Shown: positions 8,526 through 17,702, counted from the stretch's first letter. The stretch is DNA of 64,000 nt from Nitrospinota bacterium (GCA_009873655.1 WAIB01000006.1:3674-67673); one strand, 5' to 3'. The notes: generated by a model from the sequence alone, not told the origin. Numbers and translations: made by a program.

Positions 8526-8777
8526 TCAGCCTTTTTTCTTTACTGGTTTTTTTGGAACTGCCGGAGGATTTCCATTGTCCTCCTCAAAGATTCGTGTTCG
8601 ATCTGCCAATTTGTATCCCAGAGCTAAAATTATTTTACGTTTGGTATCGAGCCGACATTCATTCCCCTTTTCAATACGGTCAATGGTCTGAACGGTGACA
8701 TCGGCTTTTCGCGCGAGTTCTGCCTTGCTCATCATCTTGGATTCACGGATCTGCCGAACGCTATTGGACTTAGCCAC
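8526..8777 (-). CDS. Small XRE-family helix-turn-helix protein
   Basis: The core VRQIRESKMMSKAELARKADVTVQTIDRIEKG is a classical XRE/Cro-type HTH. A Lys/Pro-rich tail (PKKPVKKKG) follows. The ORF track begins at a TTG at 8795, but a GTG at 8777 sits 5-7 bases after AAGGGGGG, an excellent ribosome-binding site, so 8777 is the better start (83 residues). There is no ligand or oligomerisation domain, so it may act as a bare DNA-binding protein. It lies about 270 bases upstream of the pilus sigma-54 promoter on the same strand; a link to pilus control is a guess. The gap 8273-8525 shows no gene. Confidence 0.8.
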   Translation of the reverse strand: MAKSNSVRQIRESKMMSKAELARKADVTVQTIDRIEKGNECRLDTKRKIILALGYKLADRTRIFEEDNGNPPAVPKKPVKKKG

Positions 8778-8999
8778 AGTATTACCCCCCTTCAAATGGT
8801 TCTAGCGCATAAGGTTTTGCTTGTTTAATTACTTTTATGGAATGTTAAGACCTTATTTTAAATCCACCAATTTGTCAACAAAATTTTATTAATACCTTAA
8901 AATTTGATTAAATTTTAACAAATTTAAACCCCTGATTAATCCGGGTCTCAATGAAAGTTCGGTTGAAAACAAAGGCCAATTCCCTTACAGTCTTCCCTT

Positions 9000-10331
9000 A
9001 TGAAACAAGTATTTTTGGAAACTTTTGGATGCCAGATGAACGTGGCGGATACAGACCGGATGGAGCTTATCCTGTTCCATTCGGGATATCGCCGGACCCA
9101 GGAAAAGGAAGACGCCGACCTGATTCTGGTCAACACCTGTTCCATACGCGAAAAAGCCGAACAAAAGACTTTTTCACTGTTTGGCGGGCTCAAACCTTTG
9201 AAAACCACCAATCCCGATCTCATTCTCGGCTTGACGGGTTGCATGGGTCAGCAGGATGGGGAAAACATGCTGAAACGGATGCCTTTTCTGGATTTTGTAT
9301 TGGGACCGGATCAGGTAGAGGGTATTGGAAGGGCGGTTGATCTCGCGCGGGAATCAGAAAAATCGTTTGTCTGGACCGGGTTCGATTCAGAAAAAAAATA
9401 TTCCATACCCGAAATACCGGGTGACCTCCCAAAAAAACCGGGACCCAGCGCCTTTGTTAACATTATTAAAGGCTGCGACAAGTTTTGCACTTTTTGCATT
9501 GTTCCTTTCACACGGGGGAGAGAAAAATCGAGGGAACCGGATGAGTTGTATCAGGAAATCCGTCACCTGATTCTTCACGGCGCAAAAGAAATCATCCTTC
9601 TTGGCCAAAATGTGAATTCTTATGGAAAACGCGGCCTGACCAATCCCATGCCCTTTCACGAACTTCTATATAAGGTAGCGGAAATTCCCGGATTGCAAAG
9701 GTTAAGGTTTACGACCAGTCACCCAAACGATTTTACAAAAGAAACGATCCGTGCCTACCGGGACCTGGACGTATTGGTAAACCATCTGCATCTACCCATT
9801 CAAAGTGGAAATAACGAAATTCTAAAATCCATGCGTCGGGACCACACTGTGGAAGGGTATCTGGAATTGATCGATGAATTAAAGGCCGAAGTTCCAGATG
9901 TATCTCTTACGACAGACATCATTGTGGGATTTCCAGGGGAGACGGATGCGCAGTTTAAAGATACTTTAAATGTGATGGAACGGGTTGGCTATAGCAGCAG
10001 CTTTATGTTTTCCTATAGCCCAAGACCTGGAACTCCTGCCAATGAAATGCAAGACTCCGTTCCAGAAGAGGTTAAGAGGCAACGTCTCCAGGAAACCATT
10101 CAACTGCAAAACCGACTGACCGAAGAACAGGGAAAAGATTTTGTTGGAAAGACAGTGGAAATGCTTATCGAGGGTAATTCCTCCCGGCCCGACTATTCCT
10201 TTAAAGGACGGAATCCACAATACTGGAGAGTAAACGCCAAAGGCGACGGGAGCCGTTACCACGCCGGGGATATGGTGGAAGTCCACATCGATCAGGCATC
10301 AGGTCACGGCCTGAGCGGGGTCATTCAATAA
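9000..10331 (+). CDS. miaB: tRNA-2-methylthio-N6-isopentenyladenosine synthase
   Basis: MiaB adds the methylthio group to i6A37 of tRNAs reading UNN codons, using two iron-sulfur clusters and SAM. The 443-residue protein has the N-terminal UPF0004 domain with Cys11, Cys47 and Cys81 as ligands of the auxiliary cluster. The radical SAM motif is Cys159, Cys163 and Cys166 (GCDKFCTFCIVP). A C-terminal TRAM domain follows (KTVEMLIEGNS onward). The ATG at 9000 is the only sensible start, though no strong ribosome-binding site precedes it. Its 3' end overlaps the convergent gene by seven bases. Confidence 0.96.
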   Translation: MKQVFLETFGCQMNVADTDRMELILFHSGYRRTQEKEDADLILVNTCSIREKAEQKTFSLFGGLKPLKTTNPDLILGLTGCMGQQDGENMLKRMPFLDFVLGPDQVEGIGRAVDLARESEKSFVWTGFDSEKKYSIPEIPGDLPKKPGPSAFVNIIKGCDKFCTFCIVPFTRGREKSREPDELYQEIRHLILHGAKEIILLGQNVNSYGKRGLTNPMPFHELLYKVAEIPGLQRLRFTTSHPNDFTKETIRAYRDLDVLVNHLHLPIQSGNNEILKSMRRDHTVEGYLELIDELKAEVPDVSLTTDIIVGFPGETDAQFKDTLNVMERVGYSSSFMFSYSPRPGTPANEMQDSVPEEVKRQRLQETIQLQNRLTEEQGKDFVGKTVEMLIEGNSSRPDYSFKGRNPQYWRVNAKGDGSRYHAGDMVEVHIDQASGHGLSGVIQ

Positions 10332-11770
10332 ATGGCGATCTGGGAATATATTTCCTCCTCAAGCAAGGCGAGCTGAGGGACAACGACTTTTAAAGCCACT
10401 CTTAAATCACGAATGAAAATAAGTTCAGGGGGTTCTTCACGCATGGAAAACCTACGCAATGAATCATTACAAAATTGGTCGAGCTCGATGATCTGGTTGA
10501 GTATATCCGCTGGCAAATCTTCGAGTCCCACCTCCTGATCCTCAAGGAACCTCATTATTCCAACCAGGCTCATTTTAATATCAACACATTGCTCCCGCAG
10601 GCCTGATATTAGAATCGATTCTTTGGTTTTCAAATCTTCACAAATTTTAAACAACATTTCCCGCAAATTTCCATAAAACACTTCGTGCTGCTTCTTATCC
10701 TTGAATAACTCTCCCTGGCCTCCGAACAAAAGGAAAAAAACCGTTTCCAATTTATATTTATCCGAGGACATAACGGTATAAAGAATGGATTTAAATTCCT
10801 GCGCATCAAATGAAAGTTCCAAATCCTGAAAAATTTCATTGAGTGTTCCCATTTCACCTTTTATCGTGCGGCGCTGACTGCTCTTCACAAAAGGTCCGGG
10901 CTCGGATTTCCAAACGGGAATCAATTGAACGCCCCCCTTTTCTCTCCCCACCACGGTCCATTCCTTCAGAGATTCAAGAAAATCAATCACGGAGAAAACC
11001 TCGATATTTTTCAGGGTTTCTGCCTCCAGCGAGAAGAGAACTCTCAACAATTGTTTGTCGAGTGCTTCAGAACAGAATTTTTCGTCCTGGCTTAGAGGGT
11101 CCATCTGGGTAGCCAGCGCAAGATAAAATGAACGTTTGCGTAATCGGCCCGATCGCATTTCACTTGCGGAATAGGGCCGGACCTGAAAAACTCCCTTTTC
11201 ATAATCAACAAGATCAACCAAAAGGGCGTCCCCTGGTTTTGTGCCAAACTTTTTATAATAAGGGCCCATATCCCAAGCGGTAACGGTCATGCAGCTTTTT
11301 CCAGGGACTTTTTCATTTATCTTTATCTCTTCAGGGAAATTACCACAGTATTGGTAAAAGGAAGCCACATCCTGAATAAAAAAAGTCTGCTTTAATTTTT
11401 TAATTTCGTTCCCGTCAGCATCCACAAACGTCAGGTCTTCTTCTTTTCTATCCGCTAAAAGAAAGGGCATAAGGCGGTGCCCGGGGATCAGCATACCCTG
11501 CTTCAATTCCCAGGTTCCTAACGGGACTGCGAGGGAAACATGATTGATTTTTTCAATCACTGCCCGGCAGGGTACAAAATCATTTTCTTTAATCCCTATC
11601 AAACTATGGTGATTGAGCAAAATCTGCCTCACCTTTTTCAGGGATGAATCCGAAATTTGTTTTTGCCATCTTGTTTCAAGGTTTTTCGCGAAATCATTAA
11701 TCGTGAAAGGGCGTTTTGATTCACGAATCATTTCTTCGGCCAGTTTATTGAGAGTGAATTTTTTTGTCAT
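10325..11770 (-). CDS. Unrecognised 481-residue protein with winged-helix-like N-terminus
   Basis: No family was recognised with confidence. The first 70 residues (MTKKFTLNKLAEEMIRESKR, then INDFAKNL and a LLNHHSLIGI turn) look like a HARE-HTH/winged-helix fold. The middle (about 75-250) has a beta-rich pattern containing MLIPGHRLMPFL and FGTKPGDALLVDLVDY, which could be a small barrel. The C-terminal 200 residues are helical with an acidic leucine-rich stretch (VGLEDLPADILNQIIELDQF). There is no signal peptide or membrane helix, so it is probably cytoplasmic. It stands alone on the minus strand, convergent with miaB. A DNA- or RNA-binding role is possible from the N-terminus only. Confidence 0.75.
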   Translation of the reverse strand: MTKKFTLNKLAEEMIRESKRPFTINDFAKNLETRWQKQISDSSLKKVRQILLNHHSLIGIKENDFVPCRAVIEKINHVSLAVPLGTWELKQGMLIPGHRLMPFLLADRKEEDLTFVDADGNEIKKLKQTFFIQDVASFYQYCGNFPEEIKINEKVPGKSCMTVTAWDMGPYYKKFGTKPGDALLVDLVDYEKGVFQVRPYSASEMRSGRLRKRSFYLALATQMDPLSQDEKFCSEALDKQLLRVLFSLEAETLKNIEVFSVIDFLESLKEWTVVGREKGGVQLIPVWKSEPGPFVKSSQRRTIKGEMGTLNEIFQDLELSFDAQEFKSILYTVMSSDKYKLETVFFLLFGGQGELFKDKKQHEVFYGNLREMLFKICEDLKTKESILISGLREQCVDIKMSLVGIMRFLEDQEVGLEDLPADILNQIIELDQFCNDSLRRFSMREEPPELIFIRDLRVALKVVVPQLALLEEEIYSQIAIY

Positions 11771-11987
11771 TTACAGGATGGGTTGAAAGTTGCAGGAAAT
11801 AGGACCCTATGGGAAGAAGGGAACCTTTATCAAAAAAGGCGAGGCCAGCTTAACATAAATATATTCCCATGTTAAGTAGGGGAATTGACCTTTGCAGAAA
11901 AACCAAAAAATTTGATTTTGAAAAACCTTGGGGCTAATATTGTACTCAAATCCAATCGCAAACTATTTTTAAAGCTGGAGATTTCAT

Positions 11988-12239
11988 ATGGCCTTAAATC
12001 TGGAACCCATATATCAGGGCATTTTTTCCAAATTAAAAACCCGCAAGAAGTTTGTTATACGTTCTATAGAAAAAAACCTGTTGACCGTGGAGCAGGATGA
12101 GGAAATCTGCGGACAAAAGGAGCCCAAGCTTTTTGAATTTAAAAGTCCCAAGGAGTTTGAAGAGTTTGTGCACAAGGAAAATACGGTTGAAGCAGATATC
12201 GTCAGGCAACTCGAAGGGAACACCATGCCTTATCGTTAG
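11988..12239 (+). CDS. Small conserved-looking hypothetical protein, 83 aa
   Basis: An 83-residue cytoplasmic protein, rich in charged residues, with no recognised family. A clear GGAG ribosome-binding site lies eight bases before the ATG, and the codon pattern looks coding, so it is probably real. A weak sigma-70-like pair, TTGATT at 11912 and TAATAT at 11935 with 17-base spacing, lies upstream. The gene ends six bases before the stop of the convergent lipoprotein gene. Lys/Arg-rich N-terminal and Glu-rich C-terminal parts suggest a small alpha/beta fold; nothing more can be said. Confidence 0.6.
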   Translation: MALNLEPIYQGIFSKLKTRKKFVIRSIEKNLLTVEQDEEICGQKEPKLFEFKSPKEFEEFVHKENTVEADIVRQLEGNTMPYR

Positions 12240-12245
12240 GGCAAA

Positions 12246-12836
12246 TTACTTTCTTCCCGCCTTCAAGGACCACGCCCCATCTTCCGATTGAATCTTTTCT
12301 CCCGCAAGGGCGTTATCGCGGTTCAGGCTGCCCGATATTTTCTGGACTTTGGGCAAATCATTTTCAGCGAAGTTCTCATTTGTTGCGACAATGCGCCTGA
12401 GGATCGTCAACCGGTCTTCATTTTCTTCTTTTAAAATAGTCACAACAAACTCTTTGTACCTGGAATCTGTTTCGGTCCGCTCATTTTCAAAGAATTTGAG
12501 AAGCCCGTCGTTTCCTTCGCCGGCGCAAAGAGTTCTTTTGAATTCCTGAATATCATCATGGTTGAACTCCTGCCGTTGCATGGCCCTGAGGGCCTCTCTT
12601 TTTCCTTTAGGAACTTCAATAACCGGTTTTAGTTTTCCCTCTTCATCGACAGACCTGACAGAAGCCAGCAGCAACACATCATTTTCCAGCTCTTCGTAAC
12701 TTCCCAGGATCTGATTTTCAAGTGCCGTTTTCTGGTCCACGATAGTTACATTGACATCCACCAGCTTTTCTGCGCAACCCATGAGACAAAAGGAGAAAAC
12801 AATTGATCCCAATCCTTTTATATTAAAAAATCTCAT
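12246..12836 (-). CDS. Putative lipoprotein, possibly related to DUF1318/YdbL
   Basis: A 196-residue protein with a lipoprotein signal (hydrophobic FSFCLMGC, lipobox Cys21), so it is predicted to be lipid-anchored in the envelope. The body has the pattern ENQILGSYEELENDVLLLASVR near residue 40-60. The C-terminal part, with NRDNALAGEKIQSEDGAWSLK, is reminiscent of the YdbL/DUF1318 tail; that family link is tentative. Its function is unknown. It follows the FabF-like gene by nine bases on the same strand, so the two are probably cotranscribed, which may connect it with a lipid-related product. Confidence 0.7.
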   Translation of the reverse strand: MRFFNIKGLGSIVFSFCLMGCAEKLVDVNVTIVDQKTALENQILGSYEELENDVLLLASVRSVDEEGKLKPVIEVPKGKREALRAMQRQEFNHDDIQEFKRTLCAGEGNDGLLKFFENERTETDSRYKEFVVTILKEENEDRLTILRRIVATNENFAENDLPKVQKISGSLNRDNALAGEKIQSEDGAWSLKAGRK

Positions 12837-12845
12837 TATTATGAA

Positions 12846-14096
12846 TTATTCGAACCTTTTTAAAACGATGGCAGAATTTTTTGAACCAAAAGAAATGCAG
12901 TTGCTTATAGCTACATCGATTCTTTTTTCCCGGCCGACATTTGAAACATAATCCATATCGCATTCCGGGTCCGGGTTTTCCATATTTATCGTTGGGGTCA
13001 TAAATCCATTTTTCAATGAAAGAGCAGAAACGGTTACCCCAAGGGCTCCTGAAGCGCCTTGTGGATGACCCACCATGGATTTAGTTGAACTGGAAGGGAT
13101 TTTTAATGCTTTTCCGTTAAACGTGTTTTTAACCGCCATGGTCTCGACTTTATCGTTGATCAGGGTGGAGGTTCCATGGAAATTGATGTAGTCCACCTCA
13201 TCCTCGTTTATTCTGCCGTCTTTCATCGCAAGTTTTAAGGCCCGGGAAGATTGTTTTCCATCCGGCATGATAGCGACTCGATGGTAGGCATCACAGGTAG
13301 TTCCATACCCCACCAATTCGGCAACAATGTCTGCCCCTCTTTTCTTAGCGTGTTCCAATTCTTCAAGAATAATCATCCAGCAACCTTCTGCCAGGACAAA
13401 TCCTTCCCGGTCTCGATTAAACGGACGCGACCCGCGAGAAGGGTCATCATTGTAATTCATGGGATTTACTTTCATCCTTTCGAACCCCTGCATCATTGCG
13501 GGAGTAACACAAGACTCCACCCCTCCGCTTATAAACCAATCTTCCTGACCATAACGGATGGCATTGAAAGCATAACCCAGGGCATCGGTGGAACTGGTAC
13601 AACCGTTGGAAACCACATGACTTCTACCCTGAAAACCGAAACGCATCGAAATTTCACTTGAAAGCATTCCAACCAGGGAATTGGATATTGCGTAAGGACT
13701 GATTTTGTTCTTTTGCTTTGAAAAATATATTTCAAACTGTTTTTCGGAAAAATCGAATCCGGAACCGCCGCTCCCGATCAGAACACCGAGTGATTCAAAA
13801 TCTTCATCCGAAAAGGAACTGAGATCGATCCCCGCATTTTTCAGGGCTTCCTGTGTTGCGGCAACCGCAAGCGGCACCGAACGCGGCATCTTTTTTAAAT
13901 CTGATGAAGAATAATAAAGAGAAGGGTCAAAATCGGTCACTTCACCTGCAATTTGGCAGGCCAGTCCTGCCGGGTCAAAGCTTTTAATACGGTCGATTCC
14001 ACTTATTCCTTTGCAGGTATTCTCCCAGAATTCTTTCTTCCCAATCCCATTTGGGCTGACCGCACCTAAACCGGTTACTACAACTCTCCGAAACAT
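12846..14096 (-). CDS. Beta-ketoacyl-ACP synthase II-like (FabF family)
   Basis: Elongating condensing enzymes of this family join malonyl-ACP to an acyl-ACP. The 416-residue protein has the full Cys-His-His set: Cys166 in SNGCTSSTDA, His307 in NFHGTSTLIND and His344 in STKSMVGHPQGASG, with Lys339. The local contexts differ from housekeeping FabF (usually ACATG, NAHGTST, GHLLGAAG), which suggests a divergent paralogue rather than the main fatty-acid enzyme. No acpP, fabG or fabD gene is adjacent. A specialised lipid or acyl-chain product is therefore plausible, together with the lipoprotein just downstream. The KAS II class is well supported; the exact role is not. Confidence 0.88.
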   Translation of the reverse strand: MFRRVVVTGLGAVSPNGIGKKEFWENTCKGISGIDRIKSFDPAGLACQIAGEVTDFDPSLYYSSSDLKKMPRSVPLAVAATQEALKNAGIDLSSFSDEDFESLGVLIGSGGSGFDFSEKQFEIYFSKQKNKISPYAISNSLVGMLSSEISMRFGFQGRSHVVSNGCTSSTDALGYAFNAIRYGQEDWFISGGVESCVTPAMMQGFERMKVNPMNYNDDPSRGSRPFNRDREGFVLAEGCWMIILEELEHAKKRGADIVAELVGYGTTCDAYHRVAIMPDGKQSSRALKLAMKDGRINEDEVDYINFHGTSTLINDKVETMAVKNTFNGKALKIPSSSTKSMVGHPQGASGALGVTVSALSLKNGFMTPTINMENPDPECDMDYVSNVGREKRIDVAISNCISFGSKNSAIVLKRFE

Positions 14097-14229
14097 ATTA
14101 TTGAATCAGCTTTCTAATTGAACTTGAATTAATAAGTTATGTTAACATAGCAGAACCAGGACGAACAAGGCTACGCCTTGTAGAAGAATATCACACCTGC
14201 GGCCGTTCGCCGTCAAGCTATCTGCCAAC

Positions 14230-15303
14230 TTGCTTTCACTAAAACACAAAACAGGGCAAATGATCGTTTCAGGGTTTGAGGGTACTTGCCTCAATTCCCA
14301 AACGGAAAAACTGGTTGCCGAGCAAGGAATAGGGGGATTGATTCTATTCGAACGCAATTTCGAAGATCCCCGGCAGTTGAAAAAATTGATTGAGGATTTG
14401 CAAGCCGTTACTGCTACAAATTCTCCCCCGTTATTTATATCCGTAGACCAGGAAGGCGGACGTGTAGCACGATTGAAAGAACCCTTCACACAATTTCCTC
14501 CCATGTGCTGCCTGGGGCAGGCAAACTCGGAAGATTTAGCTTACCGTTTCGGGCTGGCCATGGGAAATGAAATGCGGGCCGTCGGAATAAATATGGATTA
14601 CGCGCCTGTACTGGATGTCCATTCCAATCCTGAGAATCCCATTATTGGGAAACGGGCTATAAGTTCCGACCCTGAAGTGGTGGCTCGACTGGGGTGCAAG
14701 ATAATTAAAGGATTCAAAGATGCCGGAGTCTACCCCGTTGGCAAACATTTTCCCGGTCATGGCGACACTTCTCAGGATTCCCATTTGACCCTGCCGCGGG
14801 TGGAGCGAAAGAATGAATCCCTAGAGCAGGTCGAGCTGGCTCCATTTAAAATGGCTTTCCGGGAGGGACTGGAAATAATAATGACCGCCCATGTCGTATA
14901 CCCGGCATGGGATAAATCTTCCGCCGCCACCTTTTCCTCCCCTATTCTAAAAGATTTGCTCCGGGATAAAATGGGCTTTGACGGGCTGGTAATGTCAGAT
15001 GATTTGGAAATGCAGGCGGTCACCCAGGATCCTGAAGAGATACCTGCTCTGGCGGTGAATGCGGGTGTCGATTTATTTCTTATCTGCCACGATCTTTCTA
15101 AAGTAACCCGAATTCAAAATGCTTTGATTGCGGGAGTTGAATCGGGAAAAATTCCCGCTGAAGCGGTTGAGCGTTCGTTTGAAAAAATTTTGAAGGCCAA
15201 GCAGAATCTTACTGGCCAGGCACATGAAGAAATTGATCTCAACCAGGTTCTGGAAGAAAATAAAAAACTCGCCGATGAAATGAGTGCTCACCTGACTCAA
15301 TGA
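14230..15303 (+). CDS. nagZ: Glycoside hydrolase family 3 beta-N-acetylhexosaminidase (NagZ-like)
   Basis: NagZ-type enzymes remove N-acetylglucosamine from muropeptides during cell-wall recycling. The 357-residue protein has the family motif KHFPGHGDT at 172-180, whose His acts in catalysis, and the nucleophile Asp in MSDDLEM near 257-258. The frame has no upstream ATG after its preceding stop. The family N-terminus (LSLKHKTGQMIVSGFEGT) fits a TTG start at 14230, although its ribosome-binding site is weak. The stop overlaps the next gene as ATGA, so the two are coupled. No signal peptide is evident, as expected for a cytoplasmic NagZ. Confidence 0.9.
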   Translation: MLSLKHKTGQMIVSGFEGTCLNSQTEKLVAEQGIGGLILFERNFEDPRQLKKLIEDLQAVTATNSPPLFISVDQEGGRVARLKEPFTQFPPMCCLGQANSEDLAYRFGLAMGNEMRAVGINMDYAPVLDVHSNPENPIIGKRAISSDPEVVARLGCKIIKGFKDAGVYPVGKHFPGHGDTSQDSHLTLPRVERKNESLEQVELAPFKMAFREGLEIIMTAHVVYPAWDKSSAATFSSPILKDLLRDKMGFDGLVMSDDLEMQAVTQDPEEIPALAVNAGVDLFLICHDLSKVTRIQNALIAGVESGKIPAEAVERSFEKILKAKQNLTGQAHEEIDLNQVLEENKKLADEMSAHLTQ

Positions 15304-16958
15304 ATAAATTAATCGAAAAGGGGGAATACTTTGCAAAAAACTGGGGGTTGACCCTTCTCCTGTATGTCGCACTGGCGGGTTATTTCCTGTCTTTCTCCCG
15401 GTATGGATTGAATATCTGGGACGAGGGGGGGTACGCCAACGGAACCCTAAGGACTCTTAACGGCGATAAGGCCCTTATCGATTTTAATCCCAATGGATAT
15501 CTCCCCGGCCGTTATTGGTATGGGTTGCTCTTTTTTAAACTATTCGGTGTCGAAATCCAAAGCCTTAGAATCGGGGTGGCACTATTTACGCCATGCATGG
15601 TTTTAATGGTTTATTCCATCAGCCGAAAAATAATGCCCGCCGGGTTTGCTTTTTTGGCAGCCTTGTTTATGCTTTCAGCTCCCTCAATGTACTATAACCG
15701 CTTTTATCCTTTTTTCGTGGTTCTCGTACTTTACTTCCTTACCAATACCATTCAAAAAAGAAATCTTGTTTCTATTATTGGACTTATCCTTTCAATTTTT
15801 CTGAGCTCCTTTTTTAAAATTGAGGTCACTCTGTTTTCCATTTTGATCTGCCTGGTTGTCCTGGGCATATTATTTTTCAAAAATTCTGAAGGTGCCGGTT
15901 TTCGATTTTCGACCATTCCAAACCTTTCTTCAAAACAAATTACTTTCCTTTCTGCAGGCGGGTTAATTCTTGGCGGCCTGTTTCTTTTTTACCTGGGAAA
16001 AGACGGGTATTTTTCACAAGTTTTCAAAATAGTTGTAAGCGCGCATGAGGTGTGGGGAAATCCTTTCCCAGCGCTGTTCCCCTTTTTCGAACTCTATAAC
16101 GAGTTGGGATATCACCAGATTTTCGAAAGAGTCCTGTTTTATCTTCCCATTTGGGTTTATGCATTGGTAGCGGTAATAATTCCGGTACGGTTCTTTTCTG
16201 ACCAGCGCAAAATCACTATTGCTAATTTGTATCTGATCGCAATAGCCGGTTTTGGAATCTGCGCTTTCGGGCTGGTAATATGGAGAGCCGGTTTCGACAA
16301 CCTTTTAAGAACGCTCCCTCCTTTTTATATTTTATTCTGCTATTTACTCTACCAGGTTTGGCAAAAGGTTCTTTTATTTCAGGGGACCTCGGAAAATTCA
16401 ATCCACGCAAGGATCACCCGCATCCCCTTAAGCCTGTTGATCGTATTCCTCCCGTTCCTTTTTTATATTGAAATGAATACCCACCATGGATTTTATGCAG
16501 GAAGCATAGGAGCAAAAGATTGGGTTATTAATCAAAAAGTAAAAGCCATGCATCCAGAAACCACCCGGATTAAACTGGAAAAATTAGATGTATGGACAAG
16601 CCCTAATGAAGCCAAGTGGATAAACGAGGTGGTTAAACAGATCGACTTATATTCAAAAAAAGGGGACCCCATTCTTGCACTTCCCCTCAATCCACTTTTT
16701 TATTTTTTGACGGATCGCGTGAACCCAACCCCTTACGAATGGGTTTTACCGGGTATGCTGAGCGAGAAAGATGAATTAAAAATGGTTGAAACTCTCAGGG
16801 AAAACCTTCCCAAAGTAGTGGTGTATGTGGACATTGCCATTGATGGTAAAGATGAAAGAAGGCTTAAAAACTACGCTCCCCATCTTTATCAATTCCTTGT
16901 GGATCATTATGGTTTCAAGGAAATGATCGGACTTTTCCAGATTCTCCTTCCTAAATAA
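15300..16958 (+). CDS. GT39/ArnT-like integral membrane glycosyltransferase
   Basis: A 552-residue polytopic protein with roughly 10-12 hydrophobic helices. Its N-terminal loop carries WDEGGY at 40-45, the position of the acidic catalytic motif in GT-C enzymes of the PMT/ArnT type. Such enzymes transfer sugars from polyprenyl-phosphate donors to lipid or protein acceptors on the outer face of the membrane. The C-terminal soluble part (about 400-552) would be periplasmic. Start and nagZ stop overlap as ATGA, pointing to joint expression with the muropeptide glycosidase. Donor and acceptor cannot be told from sequence. Confidence 0.8.
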   Translation: MNKLIEKGEYFAKNWGLTLLLYVALAGYFLSFSRYGLNIWDEGGYANGTLRTLNGDKALIDFNPNGYLPGRYWYGLLFFKLFGVEIQSLRIGVALFTPCMVLMVYSISRKIMPAGFAFLAALFMLSAPSMYYNRFYPFFVVLVLYFLTNTIQKRNLVSIIGLILSIFLSSFFKIEVTLFSILICLVVLGILFFKNSEGAGFRFSTIPNLSSKQITFLSAGGLILGGLFLFYLGKDGYFSQVFKIVVSAHEVWGNPFPALFPFFELYNELGYHQIFERVLFYLPIWVYALVAVIIPVRFFSDQRKITIANLYLIAIAGFGICAFGLVIWRAGFDNLLRTLPPFYILFCYLLYQVWQKVLLFQGTSENSIHARITRIPLSLLIVFLPFLFYIEMNTHHGFYAGSIGAKDWVINQKVKAMHPETTRIKLEKLDVWTSPNEAKWINEVVKQIDLYSKKGDPILALPLNPLFYFLTDRVNPTPYEWVLPGMLSEKDELKMVETLRENLPKVVVYVDIAIDGKDERRLKNYAPHLYQFLVDHYGFKEMIGLFQILLPK

Positions 16959-16966
16959 TAAAAGAC

Positions 16967-17283
16967 AATTTTATCTTTTTTAAGGGTTTTTTTCTGAAAA
17001 TAAGGGATTGACGATCGACTTTTTTTCGGGAATTATGATTTCATCAGGTTGGGAATAATTGAAACAGGAATCGTGTGCTCGCTGCCCCCACAAACCTGCC
17101 AAATAGGCTAGAAACAGGCCTGAAAACAAGGCTTTTTACTGGTTAGCGGTTGCCTTGAAAAAATATATTTCTTCTTAATCCGCGATTTGTATTTATCAGA
17201 AAGAAGGCGTTTGGAAATTTTTTCGGAGTCCCGTCGCACCACCCTTGGATTTTATTAATTTTCGATTGGAAAGAGTAGAGAAC
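16967..17283. other. Intergenic region upstream of the second XRE regulator
   Basis: About 320 bases without a convincing gene. Just after the glycosyltransferase stop there is a weak AAAAGA...TCTTTT inverted repeat followed by T-rich sequence, which may act as a terminator. TTGACG at 17008 has an AATTAT 17 bases downstream and a TATGAT 20 bases downstream; neither makes a good promoter. A TGGTTAGCGGTTGCC stretch is one base too short in spacing for sigma-54. Confidence 0.4.
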
Positions 17284-17694
17284 ATGCAAGAAACAAAATC
17301 AGGTACAGCCAAATTTTTGGGAGTCAGACTTCGGCAGTGGAGAAAATCACTTCCCTTAAAATCCTACCAACTTGCCAAACTTATTAAGATCTCACAGGGT
17401 TCTCTGTCAGATATTGAGAACTGCAAATCACTTCCGTCTGCCGATACCATCGCCAAATTGTACCAACATACAAACCTGAACATTATCTGGTTGCTTACAG
17501 GTAAAGGTCCCATCAGAAAAACCCAAAATGCCCCCGGAGAAGAACCTGACGTCAATGAAGAATTGGAAGCTTACGGGGAAGATCCAAATCTGACAGAATT
17601 AATCCAAAGGCTGATCCGAACTTATTATCGAGGGGACGCAGAAAAGAAAGCGCACTTGATCGGGTTCCTGATTGGTGCCGACCCCGGAGAATAA
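17284..17694 (+). CDS. XRE/CI-like transcriptional regulator
   Basis: A 136-residue protein from the ATG at 17284, preceded by an AGAG-type ribosome-binding site; the track start at 17245 adds 13 unlikely residues. An HTH domain (about 10-70, with SYQLAKLIKISQGSLSDIENCKSLPSADT split around the turn) is followed by NLNIIWLLTGKGP, the phrase typical of phage CI-like repressors (NINWLLTGEG). The C-terminal 60 residues are acidic and helical. No LexA-type peptidase domain is present. It is convergent with the ABC exporter gene, nine bases apart, and has no phage genes around it. Confidence 0.85.
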   Translation: MQETKSGTAKFLGVRLRQWRKSLPLKSYQLAKLIKISQGSLSDIENCKSLPSADTIAKLYQHTNLNIIWLLTGKGPIRKTQNAPGEEPDVNEELEAYGEDPNLTELIQRLIRTYYRGDAEKKAHLIGFLIGADPGE

Positions 17695-17702
17695 TTTATT
17701 TA

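Noticed and set aside
17130-17160. Sigma-54-like TGGTTAGCGGTTGCC upstream of the second XRE gene
   Set aside because: The GG to GC spacing is one base short.
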